Positions 1 to 11,668 of a stretch of 64,000 nucleotides of DNA are shown here, piece after piece. The stretch is from Brachyhypopomus gauderio (taxonomy: Eukaryota > Chordata > Actinopteri > Gymnotiformes > Hypopomidae), in contig NW_027506977.1 of the NCBI RefSeq assembly GCF_052324685.1, positions 62,001 through 126,000 on the forward strand, in the 5' to 3' direction. Under the pieces are notes generated by a model, which was not told the DNA's origin, did not search any database, and saw only the letters and a program-made list of their open reading frames with translations. The translations under genes were made by a program, and so were the position numbers. The number at the start of each line of letters is the position of its first letter. Positions within the stretch are counted from its first letter, which is position 1.

Positions 1-1
1 T

Positions 2-436
<435 letters not shown>

Positions 437-448
437 CTAAGAGCGCTG

Positions 449-481
449 GAGATATAGCTAAATAAGCTGCTCTCCTATTGG
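449..481 (-). promoter_or_regulatory. H2A promoter elements, copy 1
   Basis: Upstream of the H2A start on the minus strand there is an AT-rich TATA-like stretch (451-465) and, beyond it, a CCAAT box (ATTGG on the plus strand at 477-481). The spacing of about 65 and 90 bp from the ATG suits a histone promoter. The same arrangement is conserved in copy 2 at 52624-52656. Confidence 0.6.
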
Positions 482-1315
482 CTTAAAGAAGGCATGACGA
501 ATAACCAACCCGAAGCGGTCGACATCCAAAGCCAGCCTCCATCTCTTTCCCCTGCAACACTCCATGTGGCACGTCTTTTCTTGTTGTCCTTCGTATATGC
601 ATTTCAATATTGAATAAAGTTTTAGAAATCTTCTAAGCTATTCAGGGTACACGCATATGTATGACAAGGACAGGAGAGATTGGCAAATTAAAAAATATAG
701 CATACAATAGAATATTACTGTGTACATGTCCATATGTTGAATGAGATGCAAAATGTTTTACGCGCGTTTACTCTACAAAACTCCCTCTCGTAATAATGTT
801 TTTCTATATGTATGCACTTTAATTTAATGTAGAAATGTACTCAAGTTATTCAAGCTACGTACATGTATGACAAGGAGAGGAGAGATAGGCAGACTAATGT
901 ATTCATAGCATACAATAAAATCTTATTATATACAATATTTCTGTGAATAATGAAATGCAACATGTTTACTATGGATACAGTAAGAAAAACTGATTTTCGT
1001 TGGACCCTAATAGATATATAAAGTTATATATATGTTGTTTTACCGTCATATTGATATTGTAATGTTATGAGTATGGATTGCTTGAAATGCTTGTGTATTG
1101 ACTTTTCATTCTCCATTTTAATAAAGTACACTTGGGCAAATAAAACATACGTATATAAAATAGAATCTTATTCTACACAGTATTTCTGTATTTAGGACGG
1201 GATGAATGTTTTAGGTTGTCATTTTTCTTCCCAATGTCCACGCACTTAATGTAGAGCAATGGATGAAACTGCACCTTAAAATCCACCAACGACACAAAAT
1301 ATTTAGAGTTTAAAG
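482..1315. other. H2A-H1 intergenic spacer
   Basis: AT-rich spacer with no convincing gene. It contains two diverged stretches resembling each other (about 640-730 and 840-930, both with a 'gtatgacaagga' motif), which suggests an old internal duplication. The part at about 1055-1130 also resembles the spacer downstream of H4 at about 27285-27360, so histone spacers here appear to share ancestry. Confidence 0.5.
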
Positions 1316-1344
1316 AAAAGCGCTCTTTAGAAAAAAAGGTGGGT

Positions 1345-1360
1345 GGCTCTTAAAAGAGCC
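1345..1360 (-). terminator. Histone 3' stem-loop of H1 copy 1, with HDE
   Basis: Perfect 6-bp stem, 4-nt loop palindrome GGCTCTTAAAAGAGCC, the SLBP-binding histone mRNA 3' processing signal, about 35 bp after the H1 stop. Beyond it on the minus strand a purine-rich AAAGAGCG (plus strand 1321-1328) fits the U7-binding histone downstream element. Confidence 0.93.
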
Positions 1361-1394
1361 TTTTGGGGAGACCAAGACATGAAAACATGCACGT

Positions 1395-2009
1395 TTACTT
1401 CTTCTTGGGGGCTGCTTTTTTCGCCTTTGCTGCTTTTGGCTTGGCGGTCTTGGGCTTCGCAACCTTTGCCTTCTTGGGGCTCTTGGCTGCTTTCTTCGGA
1501 GCGGCCGGCTTCTTCGCTTTCTTGGGACTCTTGGTAGCTTTGGCGGCAGCGGGCTTCTTCGCCTTCTTGGGCGACTTCTTTGCAGCGGCGGCGGGCTTCT
1601 TTGCCGCGACCTTCTTGGGCTTTTTAGCCGCGGCAGGCTTCTTAACGGGGGACTTTTTCGCCTTAGGCGCGGCTTTCTTGGCGGGCTTCTTCTTAGTTTC
1701 CGCTTGCTTGTTGATCTTAAACGAGCCAGACGCTCCGGTGCCTTTGGTCTGCACCAAAGTCCCTTTCGTCACCAGGCTCTTGATGGCGAGCTTGACGCGA
1801 GAGTTGTTCTTCTCCACGTCGTAACCGCCAGCAGCCAAAGCTTTCTTCAGCGCGGCGAGAGACACGCCGCTCCGTTCTTTGGAAGCAGAAACAGCTTTAA
1901 CGATAAGCTCACCGACGCTGGGTCCCGCTTTCTTGGGTCTAACGGCAGCTTTCTTCTTGGGCGCTTTAGCCGGCGCGGCAGCGGTCGAGGCTGGAGCCAC
2001 TTCTGCCAT
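1395..2009 (-). CDS. Linker histone H1, copy 1
   Basis: Linker histone that binds linker DNA at the nucleosome entry/exit site. The product is 204 residues: a short Ala/Pro/Lys N-tail, a winged-helix globular domain at about residues 24-97 ([20 protein letters not shown] through [20 protein letters not shown]), and a long Lys/Ala/Pro C-tail with repeated SPKKAKKP motifs (candidate CDK sites) ending AAPKKK. The ATG at 2009 was chosen because it gives MAEVAPA, the canonical start; an upstream in-frame non-ATG extension to 2033 is not credible. It differs from copy 2 at one noticed residue (Val here, Ala there, in KKKAA-RPKK). Confidence 0.97.
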   Translation of the reverse strand: MAEVAPASTAAAPAKAPKKKAAVRPKKAGPSVGELIVKAVSASKERSGVSLAALKKALAAGGYDVEKNNSRVKLAIKSLVTKGTLVQTKGTGASGSFKINKQAETKKKPAKKAAPKAKKSPVKKPAAAKKPKKVAAKKPAAAAKKSPKKAKKPAAAKATKSPKKAKKPAAPKKAAKSPKKAKVAKPKTAKPKAAKAKKAAPKKK

Positions 2010-2085
2010 CCTTGAATTTTCTAAGAGAAACAAACACTGAACGAACTGATCTGTGACTGTGAACCTCCCTCCTCGCGACGGACTG

Positions 2086-2098
2086 TGGTCTTAAAATA
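2086..2098 (-). promoter_or_regulatory. H1 TATA-like element, copy 1
   Basis: On the minus strand the sequence reads GTATTTTAAGACC, about 80 bp upstream of the H1 ATG, a plausible TATA-like box. No clear CCAAT or AAACACA box was recognised. It is conserved in copy 2. Confidence 0.4.
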
Positions 2099-2138
2099 CA
2101 CATGAGGACGGTGTAGACTCAACTCGCCCGATACTGCG

Positions 2139-2942
2139 TCAAGTCAAGTAGTCAAGTAGTCTTTATTGTCATTTTAACCATATACAGTACAGTACACAGT
2201 GAAACGAAATAACGTTCCTCCAGGACCAAAGGTGCTACATAGAACAATACTCAATACAAAAACAAAGTGCACTTGTGCAAACATGTGCTAGTCCGCAAAC
2301 AGTCATTAAATACAAGACATTAAATACAAGACAGTAAAAATACAACACAATAAACAATTTCCAATACAAACGATAAATACTGGGGGGGGGGGGGTGACAT
2401 TGCAATACTGAGTGTGTGTTAAAGTGCATTGTGCTATGTAGAGTACAGGATGTAAAGAAAATGTAAACAAAAATATGTAAACATTACTACACTCTTTATA
2501 GCAGCTAAAAACCAGATATGTACCTTAGAACAATGTAGTGAAATGATAAAGACAGTCCAGACAGTTATGTAGACATTGGTACAGTCTTAGCAGCAAATCA
2601 GAACTGTAAAAAAAGGAATCCAAAGACCAGTATTTTTATGTGTGTGCATAAGTATAAGAAGAGTCCAAGGTCTAGTGTTTTTGTATGTGCATATGTGTGC
2701 GTGAGACAGCACAGACTAGGTTGTTAAGAAGTCTGATAGCTTGTGGGAAAAAGCTGTTGCAGAATCTGGATGTAAGGGTCCGAATGCTTCGATACCTTTT
2801 CCCAGATGGCAGAAGTTGGAAGTGTGTGTGTGAGGGGTGTGTGTGATCACCTACAATGCTGAGTGCTTTGCGAGTGCAGCGTGTAGTGTAAATGTCGGTG
2901 ATGGAAGGAAGAGACACACCGATGATCTTCTCAGCTTCTCAG
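2139..2942 (-). mobile_element. 5'-truncated LINE (CR1/L2-like C-terminus) inserted upstream of H1
   Basis: An 804-bp insertion absent from the paralogous site at 54309. It is flanked by the 5-bp duplication CTGCG (2134-2138 and 2943-2947). On the minus strand it encodes the end of a reverse-transcriptase ORF (about 2917-2672) with the motif RYRSIRTLTSRFCNSFFPQA, typical of the C-terminus of fish non-LTR retrotransposons, then a 3' UTR ending in short tandem TCAAG/TAGTC repeats. The clade name is an inference from those few residues. Confidence 0.85.
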
Positions 2943-3432
2943 CTGCGTGCCTGTGCTTCCGTGAGTAGACGGCACTTGTGTTTTCTCACGACAAATCTCG
3001 ACCTAAATATGCATCCAAACACTATTTGCAGTGCATCAAAAAACGCGAATGGCAAGAGAAGGCTCTCTCGTTTATTTGCGTGCCAGGGAAGCCCATGCAG
3101 TTCCGGGTCGTTTTGCACAACTGTCACAAAAGCGCAACCTGCGACTGTCGCACCTAAGAAGACATGCTGTGTTTTGTGTGATGTGTGGGGTGAAATTGAC
3201 AGAAATGAAGGAGTAGGTCTAACAGCTCATAGTGTGTGCTATGAAGGAGAGTCTGAGTAAAGGCATGGAGGTGTTTTGAATGTGGCAATGGTGTGTTTAT
3301 TAGTTAAAAAATCCCTTGTGTAGGTGTGACTAAAACACAAGCATGGGGTGCAGGAGGCCGTGGCCATATGTACAAATACTATGAGATAATAGTGGTGGTC
3401 TCAAGAATCAGGAAAAATTAAACTTATGAACA
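2943..3432. repeat. Outer flank of the H2A-H1 module, copy 1
   Basis: Continues the paralogy with 54309-54797. Several short frames are open in both copies, but none resembles a family I recognise and no frame shows protein-like conservation with a start and a stop. I treat it as duplicated non-coding DNA. Confidence 0.6.
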
Positions 3433-3991
3433 GGTATGTTTAAAAAAATAAGAGTAAGAACTAATGGAAAAGTAAATGTTTATCTGTCAAAGGTGTAAAC
3501 TTGTGGAACAGTTGTGACAAGGACATAAAAATCTGCAGTTCACTTGTCAAATTTGAAAAACATGCTTAAAAATAAGGTAATAGATACTTATAATAAAGAT
3601 AAATAATTTTATATATGTATAACTTGATATTGATTTTAATAGTAATGTATGATTGTTCTGTAGATGAGCAAAGTTTATTATTAATAACATAATTGGAAAA
3701 ATATATATTTGATTAAAAAGGGTAGTCAATATAAGTTAATGCTTCAAACTATACATTTTTCGGTTATCATTATTTTCACCATTATTATTTATTAAATATT
3801 ATTATTTTACTTTCGTTTTCTTTCTTTTTTATGTAAATGTATGTGTACATATGTGTTTATATATATGTTTATACGTATATGTACATGTTTCTCTAAAATC
3901 CGAAATAAACTCTAAACTCTAGTCAGTTTATTCTCTTTCCAGCCTACCAGTTCTTTAAAATCCCAGTAGCATTTCCAGTGCCATACGTCTA
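3433..3991. other. AT-rich intergenic DNA
   Basis: No gene or element boundary recognised. Short runs of TTA/ATT and low-complexity AT sequence only. Confidence 0.5.
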
Positions 3992-4354
3992 CACTGTAAA
4001 AAAAAATCCTAATTTTATGGAAAATAACTGTAAATATTTAATGTATTTTAACATTTTTTCCAATTGTATGCAAAACTTTGTGAAATTACAGACATTATTT
4101 GTAATTTGACAAAATGTCTTTTATTTTAAGCATTATGACAATTACAAGTTACATGCTTTTCTCGTTTTTTAAAGGAAATAATACAGTATTATTTATACGG
4201 TATTTTTCTGCTTTCTTAAATTATATACAGATTCATGTATAATTACAGCAATTATCTGCAATTAAACATTCGGTTGATTATATAAAGGTTTATGTCTGTA
4301 AGAACTAAAAAGTTTTTTCTCTGTCATTTAAATCAAAATCGTATGTCTTTTGGC
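3992..4354. mobile_element. One end of a CACTG-type DNA element
   Basis: Starts CACTGTAAAAAAAAATCCTA, matching (inverted) the end at 19289. The adjacent AT-rich DNA has recurring 'acggtatttttctg' and 'aaataactgta' motifs like those inside 18836-19289, as expected of subterminal repeats. Whether 3992 and 19289 were once the two ends of one element cannot be settled: no matching short target duplication was seen. Confidence 0.45.
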
Positions 4355-4638
4355 CAGGGCCGGCGCCAGAACATATACAGTGAGGGGGCGTCAGAAAATT
4401 TCGGGGGGGCGAACGTAAGTTGTTGACCGGGGGGGGGGGGGGTGGGGTGGCGAACGTAAGTTCTTGAGCGGGGGGGGGGGGGGGGGGGGGGGTGCGTGTA
4501 ACGATTGTCGAGCGGCCGAGGGGGCACCATGTGGCGATTGTTGTAAAATAAATGGGTCTTATTTTTTACATTGAGGGGGCGGGACACCTCGCCTGAGGGG
4601 GCGACGCCCCCATTCGCCCCCCCGTGGCGCCGGCCCTG
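4355..4638. mobile_element. hAT-type MITE with 8-bp TSD
   Basis: 284 bp bounded by perfect 14-bp inverted ends (CAGGGCCGGCGCCA) and flanked by the direct repeat CTTTTGGC (4347-4354 and 4639-4646). The 8-bp duplication and CAG terminus identify a hAT-superfamily non-autonomous element. Inside are long G runs and two copies of a GCGAACGTAAGTT core (4409-4426, 4449-4469) that recurs in three other MITEs of this window. Confidence 0.92.
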
Positions 4639-4646
4639 CTTTTGGC

Positions 4647-5018
4647 ACTGCTGGTTTAAACATGATTTTCAATGTCAGAAATGAATGGGGTTTTCATAGT
4701 ATTAGCTTACATGTATCAATACTCGTATTTTGATTGTTAGGCGTCCTCGTAATTCAGAGGATCCATTGATGTTCAGGAGAAAAATGTACACAGAACAAAA
4801 TATATAGGTTCGGACACATTAATTTGCCACAGAACGTGATGCTAATTGATTTGACGAAAAAGAAAATAATTTCTGCAATTGAAAATGCTCATTTTTATGA
4901 TGCCTACAGAATGAAGAGTGACTTCCTAATGTCAGTTCAGACATTAGATTTTTACATTGGCATATCTAAAGTATGTAGGAGATTTCTGTTCATTGTTCCA
5001 TCTCTATTGATGTCTGTT
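4647..5018. other. Intergenic DNA
   Basis: AT-rich, no feature recognised. A frame of about 78 codons at 4824-5060 runs through the element end at 5019 and is not taken as a gene. Confidence 0.5.
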
Positions 5019-5499
5019 CAGGGTTCCCGCGGGTCCTTAAAAAGTCTTAAAATGTCTTAAATTAAAATCTCATTAATTAAGGTCTTATATTGTCTTAAAT
5101 TCACCGTAAATTTGCTGTAGGTATTAAATTTTCGGATGGTGAGTTTAATGCCGATGGCAAAAGCACAGTGGTAAAGCATCTAATAGTGTGTATTTTTTTA
5201 TTTTATTTATTTTTTTTTTTTTTGGCCCACCTCCACCCCCCATCTTTGGAGGACAACTTTGTTTTTATGTACAGATTTAAATGGCAATTATAACAATTCT
5301 GTATAATATATAGTGTAGTGATAACAATATATAGTGATAACAATATGCAAAGTGATAATTATTGGGGTTAGGTGGACCAAGAAAAGAGGGGGAGAGAAAT
5401 AATAAAAAGGGAAAAGACAGAGGTAGGAGAAGAAAGGAGAAGAAAAAGAAAAGAAGAAAAAAATAATAATAATAATAATAAAAATAAAAAAAAATTAAT

Positions 5500-6832
5500 A
5501 ATAATAAAATAATAATAATAATAATAATATTAATAAAATAAAACACGCAACCAGCTCAAATGACCACTGCAAAGAAGTACAGAAAGTAAACCAAAATACA
5601 TATAGTGCAGATGAGTGCGATGTATGGGTGTGTGTGAGTGTGTGTTTATGTGCAACCTAGAAGTGCAACATAGGATAGATGTATGGAATGTACTTACCAG
5701 CAAGGGTGGGTAGCTGCGACAGCATTCCCCCAGAGGCCAGAGGCGGGTGGAGAGAGACCCGGGAATCCCACCCGCCCACGGCCCCCCACAGAGCGGTGGA
5801 GTACCAGAGCCGCACTTCCCAGAAACCCTCACCCGCCCGCCCCCGCAGGCGGGAGAGAGAGACCCCGGACAGCACCCCACCAGTCAAGGAGCGCAGGTCC
5901 AGGGGAACCAGAGGGAACAGAGCGCCTCCCCCCCAGGATGCCCCCCCCCCCCAGGGGCCAGCGGCAAAACCACGGCGCCACGCGCCCGGAAAGCCACCCA
6001 CCACCCGGCAGGGCCCACCTCCCGCCGAGGAGCACCCGGCCGCCCCACACCACCACCGCCCAGGGGAGCGGGCCAACCGCCCCCACGCCGGGGGGCCAAG
6101 CCGGACTCCGGAGCCCCAAGGCGCCCCCCCTCTGGAGTGGTGCAGTAGTCTCAGGGGAGTGTCCATGAGTGAACCGGGCACGACCAGCCCCGACCCAGAA
6201 CCAGCTGTCCTCACCCACCTAACCAAACCCACCCTACATTCGCCCCTATACACCCCCACCATGTACACACCCACCCCCACACACACACACACATACACTC
6301 AAATTCACCCTCACACCTCCAAACCTGGCCATATGTCCCCTCCCTCCAACACGCACTCATTCATCCACCCATTCAGAAACAAGAAGAAAACAAGGACAGA
6401 GACACACACTTATCCAGACTAGCACACCCTCTGCGGCAGGGGCAAATGGCTGGACCAGCAAGGACCAGTAGCGGTCCTAGGAAGCCACCAGCCCAGTCCC
6501 GTGCCAGCAACCCCCCCCCCCGCCCCGGCAGGGAGCAGGAAGTGGGTGAAGGAAGGCCTTCCCACCCCTCCACCCCCAGTGTTGTGTGTAGGTGTTGGTG
6601 TATATGCATGTGTCGTAGTGTGTGATACTATGGTGCAGTTAAAATTGAGGGGACAGGTGCTAGGACAAACGTGAGTGCATGTCCACACCGTCCCCTCAAA
6701 GGCCCTCAATGTCTAAAGTGCAGTAAAAACTGAGGGACAGACAGTGGTGAGGAGACGGGTGAACCATGGCAGCAGGCCCACCTCGTCAACCTCTGGGTAC
6801 CTGCCTGTCCCCAGAATCCTAAATGAGCATGG

Positions 6833-6895
<63 letters not shown>

Positions 6896-7883
6896 TGGGT
6901 GGGAATGCTTAGGTCCAGAGGAAAGGGTCCTCTGGAAGAGGAGAGCCAGCTTGCTAGCTGGCTCATTGAGCACCGAACTTCACTGCCCCCCCAGCTCAAG
7001 GCAGGGAGCGGTCGACCCGGGGAGACCAGGGCGGCAACCCCCCCCACCACCACATCCAAGCCCGGATCCACACCACTCCCACCACAGAGAGCAGGCGGTC
7101 CGCACATCCACATACACCTAGACACACATTTCTTTCATACACGTATGCACTCACACACATTTAACCCATAAATATATACATATATACACATATACATACA
7201 TACATCCATCCACATATATAAATATATACATACACATACATACATATATACATATATATCTACACATACATATACACCCACACACGCTAGTCCCATATAC
7301 ACCACACCCCTGTGTATGCACCCACAACCATACCAATCGCACAGTGAACAAACGATAACAGACATCAACAGTATTGAGGACATGCTGGTCGGAGTCCGGA
7401 ACCCTACCTCCCGGCCCACCCCAGACATCCCCATCATCCACCACCCCACTCCCACCACCCAGGCACCTCGGAGCCCCAAGGCCCAGACCCGACCCCCCGA
7501 CCCAGGCCGACCGACCCACCCCCCCCAGCGGCGCAAACGTAGCGGCGCAGGTCCCCCCGCACGGGCAGGGCCCCAGCTCGGGGTCGGGGGGCCCCAGGCA
7601 CCAGGCCCCGGGTCCCGCCACCCGGCCCCACAGGGGAGGCCAGCCACCCCGCCGAGGGCCAGCACCTGCCCCCCCCCACGCCCCGGCCCCACACCCCAGA
7701 GCCCAGAGGGAGCGCCCCCCAAGCCCCCCCAACCACCGCCCGCCAGGGCAAGCACATGCCATCCCAGGTCGGCAGCCCCGGCCCCCCCGCCCAGAAAGTG
7801 GCCGGCACGAGCAGTCTCCCCGGGGTCGACCCCCAGCCACCAACCGGCCCTCCGGGGGCCGAGGCCCCTGCCAACCACCCCGA
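5500..7883 (-). other. G-rich LINE 3' UTR
   Basis: About 2.4 kb of LINE 3' UTR, strikingly C-rich on the plus strand and therefore G-rich on the LINE sense strand. It has dozens of runs of 3 or more G and a (TG)n/G-run block at 6834-6893. Long open frames here on both strands are low-complexity Pro/Gly/Arg translations with no domain and are not genes. The 5' part near 7140-7300 is a degenerate TATACA/CATACA array. Confidence 0.7.
6834..6893. repeat. (TG)n microsatellite followed by a G homopolymer
   Basis: About 22 TG repeats directly followed by a run of 17 G, within the LINE 3' UTR. Confidence 0.95.
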
Positions 7884-10800
7884 CTAGCTAATGGAACTGA
7901 TCAGTGGGGACCAAAGAGAATTAAATTCCTCCAACTGGTCTTTAGAGGAAGCAGACATTCTCTCCAGACAGATGTGATCAAGTAATAAATTTTTGTAATG
8001 AGTAATATGCAGGTCCTTTTTCGTTTTCCAATTGATAAGAATGGTTTTCTTGGCGATGCATAGGGCAGTGAGAACTATGTGTGATATGTCTGCCTCTGTA
8101 TCTAATTCACTGACGTCTCCTAAGATGCACAGTCTGGGGGAAGTTGGGATGCAGCTTTTAAGCCCCGTGGACAATTCTACACATACCTTCTTCCAGAATT
8201 CCTTAACAGGCCTACAATCCCATATAGCATGCATATAGTTATCAATTATATTGCCTGTACAGTGGGTGCATATGTTTGATTGTGCTAGGCCCATTTGGAA
8301 CATCCTTTGTCCTGTATAGTGTGTTCTATGAAGGACTTTGTATTGTATAAGTTGTAAGTTGGGGCTTTTACTTATTTTGAAGATATTTGTACATATGTCG
8401 GTCCAGAAATGTTGATCTGGATTAATAAATAGATCTCGTTCCCATTTGGCTATCGGAAGGGATATTGAGTCATCAAATTTTAACAATAATTTATACAATT
8501 TTGATAATAATTTAGGAGTATATAGATTAAAAAATTCAGTTATCCATGCTGATATTTCTAAGTTCAGTTGATTGCGGTTGAATCTCTGTTGAATGATGGA
8601 TTTTAATTGTTGATATTCCAGAAATCTACTGTTGTTTATTCCATATTCTGATACAAGTTCCTGGAATGTGACAAAGTTTCCATCTTTAATAACATGTTCT
8701 AAATTTTTTATTCCCCTGTCATGCCATGATGAAAATGTAGTACTTTCTTGTTCTGACAGATGTCTGGATTGTTCCAAATGGGTGTTAGTTTGCATGGGAT
8801 GAGTGGGGACCGAGTTAATTTAAGGAATTCCCACCAGGCTGTCAGTGAAGTATTTATATTAAGGCTTTTAAAGCAGTCCTGACGCTTAATATTAGAGCTA
8901 ATGTAAGGTAGGTCTGAGAGTTTTATTTTCCCGCAAAATGCTTGTTCTAGGTCCAACCATGGCCTGTCTATTAAGTCGTATTTGACCCATTTTAAAATGT
9001 ACTGTAATCTATTGGCTAAGAAATATTGATAAAAATTTGGTAATTCTAAGCCACCATTGCGTTTTGGCTTTTGCAAGGTTTTCATACTTATTCTTGATGG
9101 CTTGTTTTTCCATAGAAATTTTGAGATGTTTGAATCTAGGGATTTAAACCAAGCAGCAGAGGGTTTATTTGGGATTAATGAGAATAAATAGTTAACTTTG
9201 GGTAGAACCATCATTTTAATGGTAGCCACTCTCCCCATGAGTGATATAGGTAAAGCGTTCCAACGTGTGAGATCATCTTCTATTGTTTTTAATAGAGGGA
9301 TATGATTTAACTGCACCAAGTCTAACAGTTTAGCAGAGACATGTATGCCTAAATATCTAATATTACCTGATTGTAGTGGAGTGGTGGTCGTGTTCTGGAA
9401 ACTACAGTTTATAGACAAAACTGTTGATTTGCCCCAGTTGATGGAATATTCTGTTATAGAAGAGAAGCTGTCTATAAGTTTGATTGTATTCGGAAGGGAA
9501 GCTTGTGTGTTCTGTAGGAAAAGTAATACATCATCTGCGTAGAGACTTATCCTATGGTTTGTGGTTCCTGTGTTAATTCCTGTAATATTTGCATTTTGTC
9601 GAATTGCTGCTGCTAATGGCTCAATGAAGAGAACGAAAAGTGAGGGTGATAGTGGACAGCCCTGCCTGGTGCCCCTTTGCAGAGTGAAGCTTTGTGAGGT
9701 GATGTCGTTTGTCCTAACCCGTGCATTAGGAGAACTATGTAAGGCTTTGATCCAGTTAATGAAGGATGGGCCAAATCCAAATTTGTGTAGAACTGCTAAT
9801 AAGTATTTCCAGTTTACCCGGTCAAATGCTTTTTCTGCATCTAAAGATACAATGGTAGTCTCTAATTTGTTAATTGTGCAGTAATCTATTATGTTTATTA
9901 GTCTGCGTGTATTGTTGGCAGATTGTCTACCCTTGATAAAACCTGTCTGGTCTGGATGTATTATAAGTGGGGTGATTTCCTCTAATCTTCTGGCAAGTGC
10001 TTTGCAAATAATTTTAAGATCTACGTTTATGAGTGAAATGGGGCGATAGCTGGAAGGAAGTGTAGGGTCTTTGCCTGGCTTTAGAAGTACACTGATGTTA
10101 GCAGAATTCATGTCTGGAGACAGGACATGATCTTTTTGAATTTGATTTACCATTCTAAAAAAGGTTGGTTCTAGCACAGACCATAATTCTTTGTAGAATT
10201 CTACAGGAAATCCATCTGGTCCTGGAGCTTTGTTATTTGGTAGCTGCTGTAAGGCTTCATGTAATTCGGGCAGAGCAAGTGGTGAATCCAGTGCAACAAT
10301 TTGTTCGTTTTCTAGCTTTGGGAGATTTATATTATTAATAAATTCTTCAATAGCTGAATCTGATGGATTAATCTGTGATGCGTATAAAGCTTTATAAAAC
10401 TCTTTAAAAGCTTTATTTATTTGTTGTGGGTCGTGAATAATGCTGCCTGTTGAGTTCTTAATAGAGGAGATAGTTGTTTTTTCCTTATTAAGCTTTAACT
10501 GATTAGCAAGGAATTTTCCAGATTTATTGCCATGTTCAAAATTCTGCCAGCGCAGTCTTTGCAGTAAAAATTGTGTCTTTTTATCTATTATTTCATTCAA
10601 TTCCAGTTTGAGTTTCCTCAGCTTGTTCAGTGTGTGTTCTTGTGGTGAAGCAGCATGGGCAGCTTCTAAAGATTTTATTTTTTCTTCCAATTCTAATACC
10701 TGTGTTTTTTCTGTCTTTTTCTTATGTGTGCAGTAGGATATTATTTTCCCCCGCATTACTGCCTTCCCTGCTTCCCAAAGAACACACGGAGAGGTACCTG

Positions 10801-11668
10801 GTAGATCGTTATATTCTAAATATGTTGCCCATTCTTTTTTGAAGTAATTAATGAAATCTTGTTCCTTAAGTAATGATGTATTTAATCTCCAGTTCCTCGT
10901 TGCTGGTGTGGTTCTTTTCTGTGTCAAAGAGAGAGAGACCGGTGCATGGTCACTGATAGTGATAGGGTGAATACAAGTGTCTGTGACATCTGTCATAATG
11001 GAATTGCTAACTAAGAAGTTGTCTAAACGAGAATGTGAGTGGTGTACTGCCGAAAAGAAAGAGTAGTCCCGGAGAGTGGGGTGTTGTGAACGCCACGCAT
11101 CAGAGAGCCCAAAATCGTTCATATATTGTTTTAGGGTGTCTGCAGACTGCCAGTTCCTTTGACTCACTGCTGTACTGAGCCTGTCGATATCTGGATCAAG
11201 TACCAAGTTGAAGTCTCCTCCTATTATTAGTTTGGTGTCAGAGTGATCAGAGAGTGCAGTGAAAATATTGTGGAAAAAGGAGGGGTCGTCAACATTCGGC
11301 CCATATATGTTAGCAAAACATAAACGCATATTTAGAATGGATAGGTTGAGTATTATGTATCTACCATCTGGATCAGTTATATTGTTGCTAATGGAAAAGC
11401 TTATCCTTTTATTAATTAATATGGCCACCCCCCTTTGTTTTGAGTTGTAACAGGCTGAGTACAAGTGTGGGAACTGAGGAGAGGTCAGTGTGTATGTAGG
11501 TGTTTTAGACATATGTGTTTCCTGTAGAAAGACAATATCTGCTTGTAAGTCGTTTAGCCGATTAAAAATTTTCAATCTCTTTTCCCTCGAACCAGCTCCA
11601 CGTACATTCCATGTGACGAACTTCAGTGAACTAATGTTAAAACTACTTGTTTGAGTGTTGGACGGTTG
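7884..11668 (-). pseudogene. LINE ORF2 (endonuclease-reverse transcriptase), frameshifted
   Basis: ORF2 of an L1/Tx1-like retrotransposon. In order: APE endonuclease (WNVRGAG, DIVFLQETH, NIYGPN, IGGDFN, ITISDHAPV), linker, reverse transcriptase (PGPDGFPVEFY, YRPISLINVDLKI, LDAEKAFDRV, GTRQGCPLSPSLF, catalytic SLYADDVLLF) and a C-terminal domain with a Cys/His cluster (CTHC...H..WDC). The first frame runs from about 11668 to 8708 and the last about 300 residues continue in another frame (8795-7884), so one frameshift lies near 8715-8740. The frame opens at 11668 with no ATG before residue ~30; an ATT at 11635 sits where family members usually start, so the start may be mutated. Probably inactive. 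Confidence 0.88.

Noticed and set aside
1343-1824. Plus-strand frames opposite H1 (hydrophobic Phe/Leu/Ala)
   Set aside because: Antisense shadow of the Lys/Ala-rich H1 tail; repeated identically at 53516-53997.
3031-3260. Small frames conserved in both H2A-H1 modules
   Set aside because: Conserved only because the whole DNA segment is a recent duplicate; no family match and no preferred frame.
5657-6422. Long overlapping open frames on both strands, up to about 247 codons, rich in Pro, Gly and Arg
   Set aside because: They are translations of a C/G-rich LINE 3' UTR, open in several frames at once, with no domain.
7135-7985. Open frames of 150-250 codons
   Set aside because: Same G/C-rich LINE UTR; low-complexity composition and multiple frames open simultaneously.
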